NCBI GenBank assembly: GCA_032111745.1
Contig: JAULUH010000538.1
Location: forward strand, 1-16,907
Length of the DNA stretch: 16,907 bases
Source of the DNA: JAULUH01 sp032111745
Lineage (GTDB): Bacteria > Chloroflexota > Anaerolineae > JAAEKA01
Reading direction: 5' to 3'
Position 1 is the stretch's first letter. Each line of letters begins with the position of its first letter. The notes beneath the pieces were generated by a model. It did no database searches and had not been told where the DNA came from. It saw only the letters and a program-made list of their open reading frames with translations. Below, piece by piece: positions 14,669 through 16,907 of the stretch. The position numbers and the translations under genes are program-made.

Positions 14669-15685
14669 CTAGGCGCCGATACAGGCATCGAAACGCAGGC
14701 GCAGGTCCCTGCCGTCGATGCTTCCGGGTGCGCCAATGGCGACGATACGCGTGCCAGGGTCACTGCCGTTCCATGCCTCCAACAGGGAAACCTCCACGCG
14801 CCGGCCTACCACCTGGAGCACAGCCGGGCGATCCGGCACCTCGGAAGACCGGACGATGCCCTTGCAGCGAAAAACACCGCCGGGGAGCTTCCGGGCTGTC
14901 TGCTTCAGCGCTTCCAGGGAGAGGAGCTCGTCCGTCTCATAGCTCCACGTCTCGAAGGCCGCCTGATGGCCGCTGGCGCGCTCATGCCCATCTGCGCCCC
15001 CCAGGTCGTGCCCCGTGAGCAACTCCACCGCTCCCATCACGGTCGGATCAAACCGGCCCACCCCCAGCAGGATCTCGTAGGGCACCTGGCAGAAATCGGT
15101 CTCGGCGATGCGCAGGTTGTTGAAGTGGTGGTCGATCCAGCGCCGGATCTGCGCCACTTGCTCGGCCCCCGCCAGCGCTACCTTGTTCAGGATCATCATG
15201 TCGGCGCAGGCGATCTGGCGCAGCTTGAGATCCATGAGCGCAGGGTAGTCGGGATGGGCAAAGACCTGCTCGGCATCCACCACGCAGGTGATGCTGTCCA
15301 GCCGGATGCGGTCCAGGAAACTGGGGCTATTGAAGGTCATGGCGATGGCGATGGGATCGGCCACCCCGCTGGCTTCCAGCAGGATGTACTCGGGCCGCTC
15401 CGGGCGCTCGATCGTCTCCAAAACCGTCTGCACCAGATCCTCGCGCAAACTGCAACAAACGCAGCCATTGGCCAGGCTGATCACGCCAGCCTCGATGCCG
15501 ACCACCAGCTCGGCATCGATGTTGATCGAGCCGAAGTCGTTCACCAGTACCGCAGCCCTTAGCCCGTGGTCGCCGTTGAGGATGCGATTGAGCAAAGTGG
15601 TCTTGCCCGCGCCGAGAAAGCCGGTGAGGATGGTCACCGGGATTGGGGGCGGGTTAGCCGCTAGATCATGATCGATGGAGTCCAT
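14669..15685 (-). CDS. CobW/COG0523-family metal-related GTPase
   Basis: A 338-residue protein of the G3E GTPase class that handles metal delivery (CobW, YjiA, ZigA, YeiR relatives). Walker A GFLGAGKT is at 22-29, the metal-binding CxCC motif (NGCVCCSL) at 73-80, and the switch/Walker B phrase ILLEASGVADP at 101-111. The guanine-recognition motif reads NKVA (167-170) instead of the usual NKxD. The CobW C-terminal domain covers about 240-334. A His-rich stretch (HDLGG..GHERASGH, 226-240) could bind metal. The metal cannot be told from sequence, and no Zur-like box was seen upstream. The ATG is preceded by GGGAG about ten bases away, just after the hairpin at 15707-15739. It lies 60 bases downstream of the MBL gene. 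Confidence 0.92.
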   Translation of the reverse strand: MDSIDHDLAANPPPIPVTILTGFLGAGKTTLLNRILNGDHGLRAAVLVNDFGSINIDAELVVGIEAGVISLANGCVCCSLREDLVQTVLETIERPERPEYILLEASGVADPIAIAMTFNSPSFLDRIRLDSITCVVDAEQVFAHPDYPALMDLKLRQIACADMMILNKVALAGAEQVAQIRRWIDHHFNNLRIAETDFCQVPYEILLGVGRFDPTVMGAVELLTGHDLGGADGHERASGHQAAFETWSYETDELLSLEALKQTARKLPGGVFRCKGIVRSSEVPDRPAVLQVVGRRVEVSLLEAWNGSDPGTRIVAIGAPGSIDGRDLRLRFDACIGA

Positions 15686-15706
15686 GGGCCGCGTGCTCCC
15701 TGGCGA

Positions 15707-15739
15707 GCCGGCCCCGCGCGCCTGGCAAACGGGGCCGGC
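15707..15739. promoter_or_regulatory. 10-bp perfect GC-rich hairpin between the MBL and CobW genes
   Basis: GCCGGCCCCG (15707-15716) and CGGGGCCGGC (15730-15739) enclose 13 bases. It begins a few bases after the MBL-gene stop and ends just before the ribosome binding site of the CobW gene on the minus strand. It lacks a T-run; it could act as an attenuator or mRNA processing/stability element. Confidence 0.6.
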
Positions 15740-15745
15740 GCGATC

Positions 15746-16897
15746 TCATTTCTTCTCAGATGTGGGTTGGTGCGCCAGGCCTAACGTAACGGCAGGGTCC
15801 AGCGGGAACTGCGGGGGCAGCGGGTGCGCCCATTGCCGGACCTGGTCCCTGGGCGTAAACAGGGCCGGATCGATCTCCTGGTCGCGGACGAACTGCTCCT
15901 GCACGGCCAGGAACGGATTCGTGGCCATCAAGGGCCCCGGCACCTGGCCGTCGAACATGTTCTGGATCATCCAGTCCTGCGTGGCGCGCGCGGTGTTGGT
16001 CGTCTCCGGCAGGGCCGCCTCGCGGATCCAGACCCGGTCCTTGGTCACGTTGACCACCGTGTGGTCAATGCCGAACGCGAACATCCCCTTGTAGTGCATC
16101 CGCACCCCGGCCATCATCTCGCCGATCAGCTCGCGATCGAAGGAAACATGCGTGGCCATGGCCAGCCGCGGCTGGATCAGGTTCGCCAGGTAGCCGGCCG
16201 CATAATGCGTCGTGTGGAAGTTATCCAGCGTGAAAGCTCCCATGAAGGGCGCCACCCCCTGCTTCAACGCCCACAGGGAGACGATGTCCACCGCCATCTC
16301 GGTCACGAACACGTCCACGCCCTTGGCGTAGTGCGCGGTGAGCATGTCGGGCTTGCCGTCGCCGGTCCAGACAAATGATAGCCCGTTCCAGTCCAGGCGG
16401 TAGGCCGAGGCACCGTCCACCGCGTGGGAGCGCCGCCAGTGGGTCACGGTGACCCCATCCTTGTCGTAGCACACGCCGCCATCATCCCGGAAGTCAAACT
16501 CGCTGACCTCGATCTCGTAGCCGTCCGCCAGCGGCATGCCCTGCGCCTGGATCGAGGTCCACAGGCCCATCTTCGTCATGTGCTCGGCCATCGCTTTCGT
16601 GCCCAGCTCGGGCCTGCTGCCGGACGGGCCGATAATCCGCAGCGGCTTCCAGCGCCCCGCGAACGGGGCAAACTGCCACAGGTACGGGACGTCGCCATAG
16701 TGGTCCACGTGCAGGTGAGTCAGGAAGATGTCGTTGATCTCCGGCACCGGCACCTGGTTGGCGATGATGTTCCGCGTGCAGCCTGGGCCGAAGTCGAAGA
16801 AGAAGCGCCTGCCGTTCCCCAGCTCCACCATGATACAGGTGCCGGCCTGCGTCATGCGCGGCGGCCAGGGGTTGCTGCCCATGAAGATGATGCGCAT
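15746..16897 (-). CDS. Metallo-beta-lactamase-fold hydrolase (resembles GntH-type proteins)
   Basis: A 383-residue protein. The opening MRIIFMGSNPWPPRMTQAG and strand RFFFDFGPGCTRNII lead to the metal-binding THLHVDHYGD (60-69; H61, H63, D65, H66). Further metal-ligand candidates are in HWRRSH, the acidic FVWTGDGKPD, and FHTTHYAAGY with MATHVSFD. The layout is that of RNase Z/arylsulfatase-like MBL hydrolases with an extra C-terminal extension of about 90 residues. From memory the opening and the DGASAYRLDWNGLSFVWTGDG phrase match a family labelled 'guanitoxin biosynthesis MBL-fold hydrolase GntH'. That label is probably inherited by similarity, since no other guanitoxin gene is visible. There is no signal peptide. 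The start ATG is ten bases from the window edge with GGATGAG just upstream. Confidence 0.85.
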   Translation of the reverse strand: MRIIFMGSNPWPPRMTQAGTCIMVELGNGRRFFFDFGPGCTRNIIANQVPVPEINDIFLTHLHVDHYGDVPYLWQFAPFAGRWKPLRIIGPSGSRPELGTKAMAEHMTKMGLWTSIQAQGMPLADGYEIEVSEFDFRDDGGVCYDKDGVTVTHWRRSHAVDGASAYRLDWNGLSFVWTGDGKPDMLTAHYAKGVDVFVTEMAVDIVSLWALKQGVAPFMGAFTLDNFHTTHYAAGYLANLIQPRLAMATHVSFDRELIGEMMAGVRMHYKGMFAFGIDHTVVNVTKDRVWIREAALPETTNTARATQDWMIQNMFDGQVPGPLMATNPFLAVQEQFVRDQEIDPALFTPRDQVRQWAHPLPPQFPLDPAVTLGLAHQPTSEKK

Positions 16898-16907
16898 CTC
16901 ATCCGGG

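Noticed and set aside
14645..15562. Plus-strand open frame of 305 codons opposite the CobW gene
   Set aside because: Low-complexity His/Gln/Asp-rich translation with no family match; mirror image of a well-supported GTPase gene.

Overview
The window is GC-rich bacterial DNA carrying eleven protein genes or gene remnants, ten on the minus strand and one on the plus strand. It is most likely from a Chloroflexota bacterium (Anaerolineae/Caldilineae/Ardenticatenia-like). This rests on the protein types: DUF333 lipoproteins, a small 'WRASLENPHTGER' protein, a CCC-containing membrane DUF4097 protein, and Pro/Thr/Ala-rich linkers after lipoboxes. It also rests on the abundance of short palindromic intergenic repeats. 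No rRNA, tRNA, transposase, CRISPR array or phage gene was seen, and the taxonomic call is inference.

Layout. 1-1473: RNase J (runs off the left edge) follows a family 4 uracil-DNA glycosylase gene with a short overlap; a good sigma70-type promoter precedes them. 1584-2714: a divergent gene for a membrane-anchored DUF4097 beta-repeat protein with an extended -10 promoter. 2724-2797: large hairpins between converging genes. 2960-3982: secreted L,D-transpeptidase with SH3-like domains. 3983-4930: about 950 bases without a credible gene, filled with unrelated palindromes, an 18-bp tandem array and a duplicated 60-bp repeat. 4931-13856: five minus-strand genes, namely an exported lipoprotein version of the dipeptidase PepD, a DUF333 lipoprotein, glycerol dehydrogenase, another lipoprotein, and a 1365-residue lipoprotein fusing a DPP-IV-like S9 peptidase to a TolB-type propeller and a C-terminal domain. 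13999-16897: a small conserved protein, a broken GAP/Sap-type membrane protein gene, a CobW-family GTPase and a metallo-beta-lactamase-fold hydrolase.

How the genes may work together. Four of the five genes in the central block encode predicted lipoproteins. Two are peptidases with complementary reactions: an S9/DPP-IV enzyme that would release dipeptides and a PepD-type enzyme that would split dipeptides. The DUF333 lipoprotein and the S9 fusion end in the same roughly 176-residue cysteine-containing domain, and the lipoprotein between them ends in a cut-off start of a DUF333 domain. The block therefore looks like a locally duplicated and shuffled cell-surface peptide-processing set. The shared C-terminal domain is the least explained component and the best candidate for something undescribed. 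The link between these genes is inferred from position and domain sharing only.
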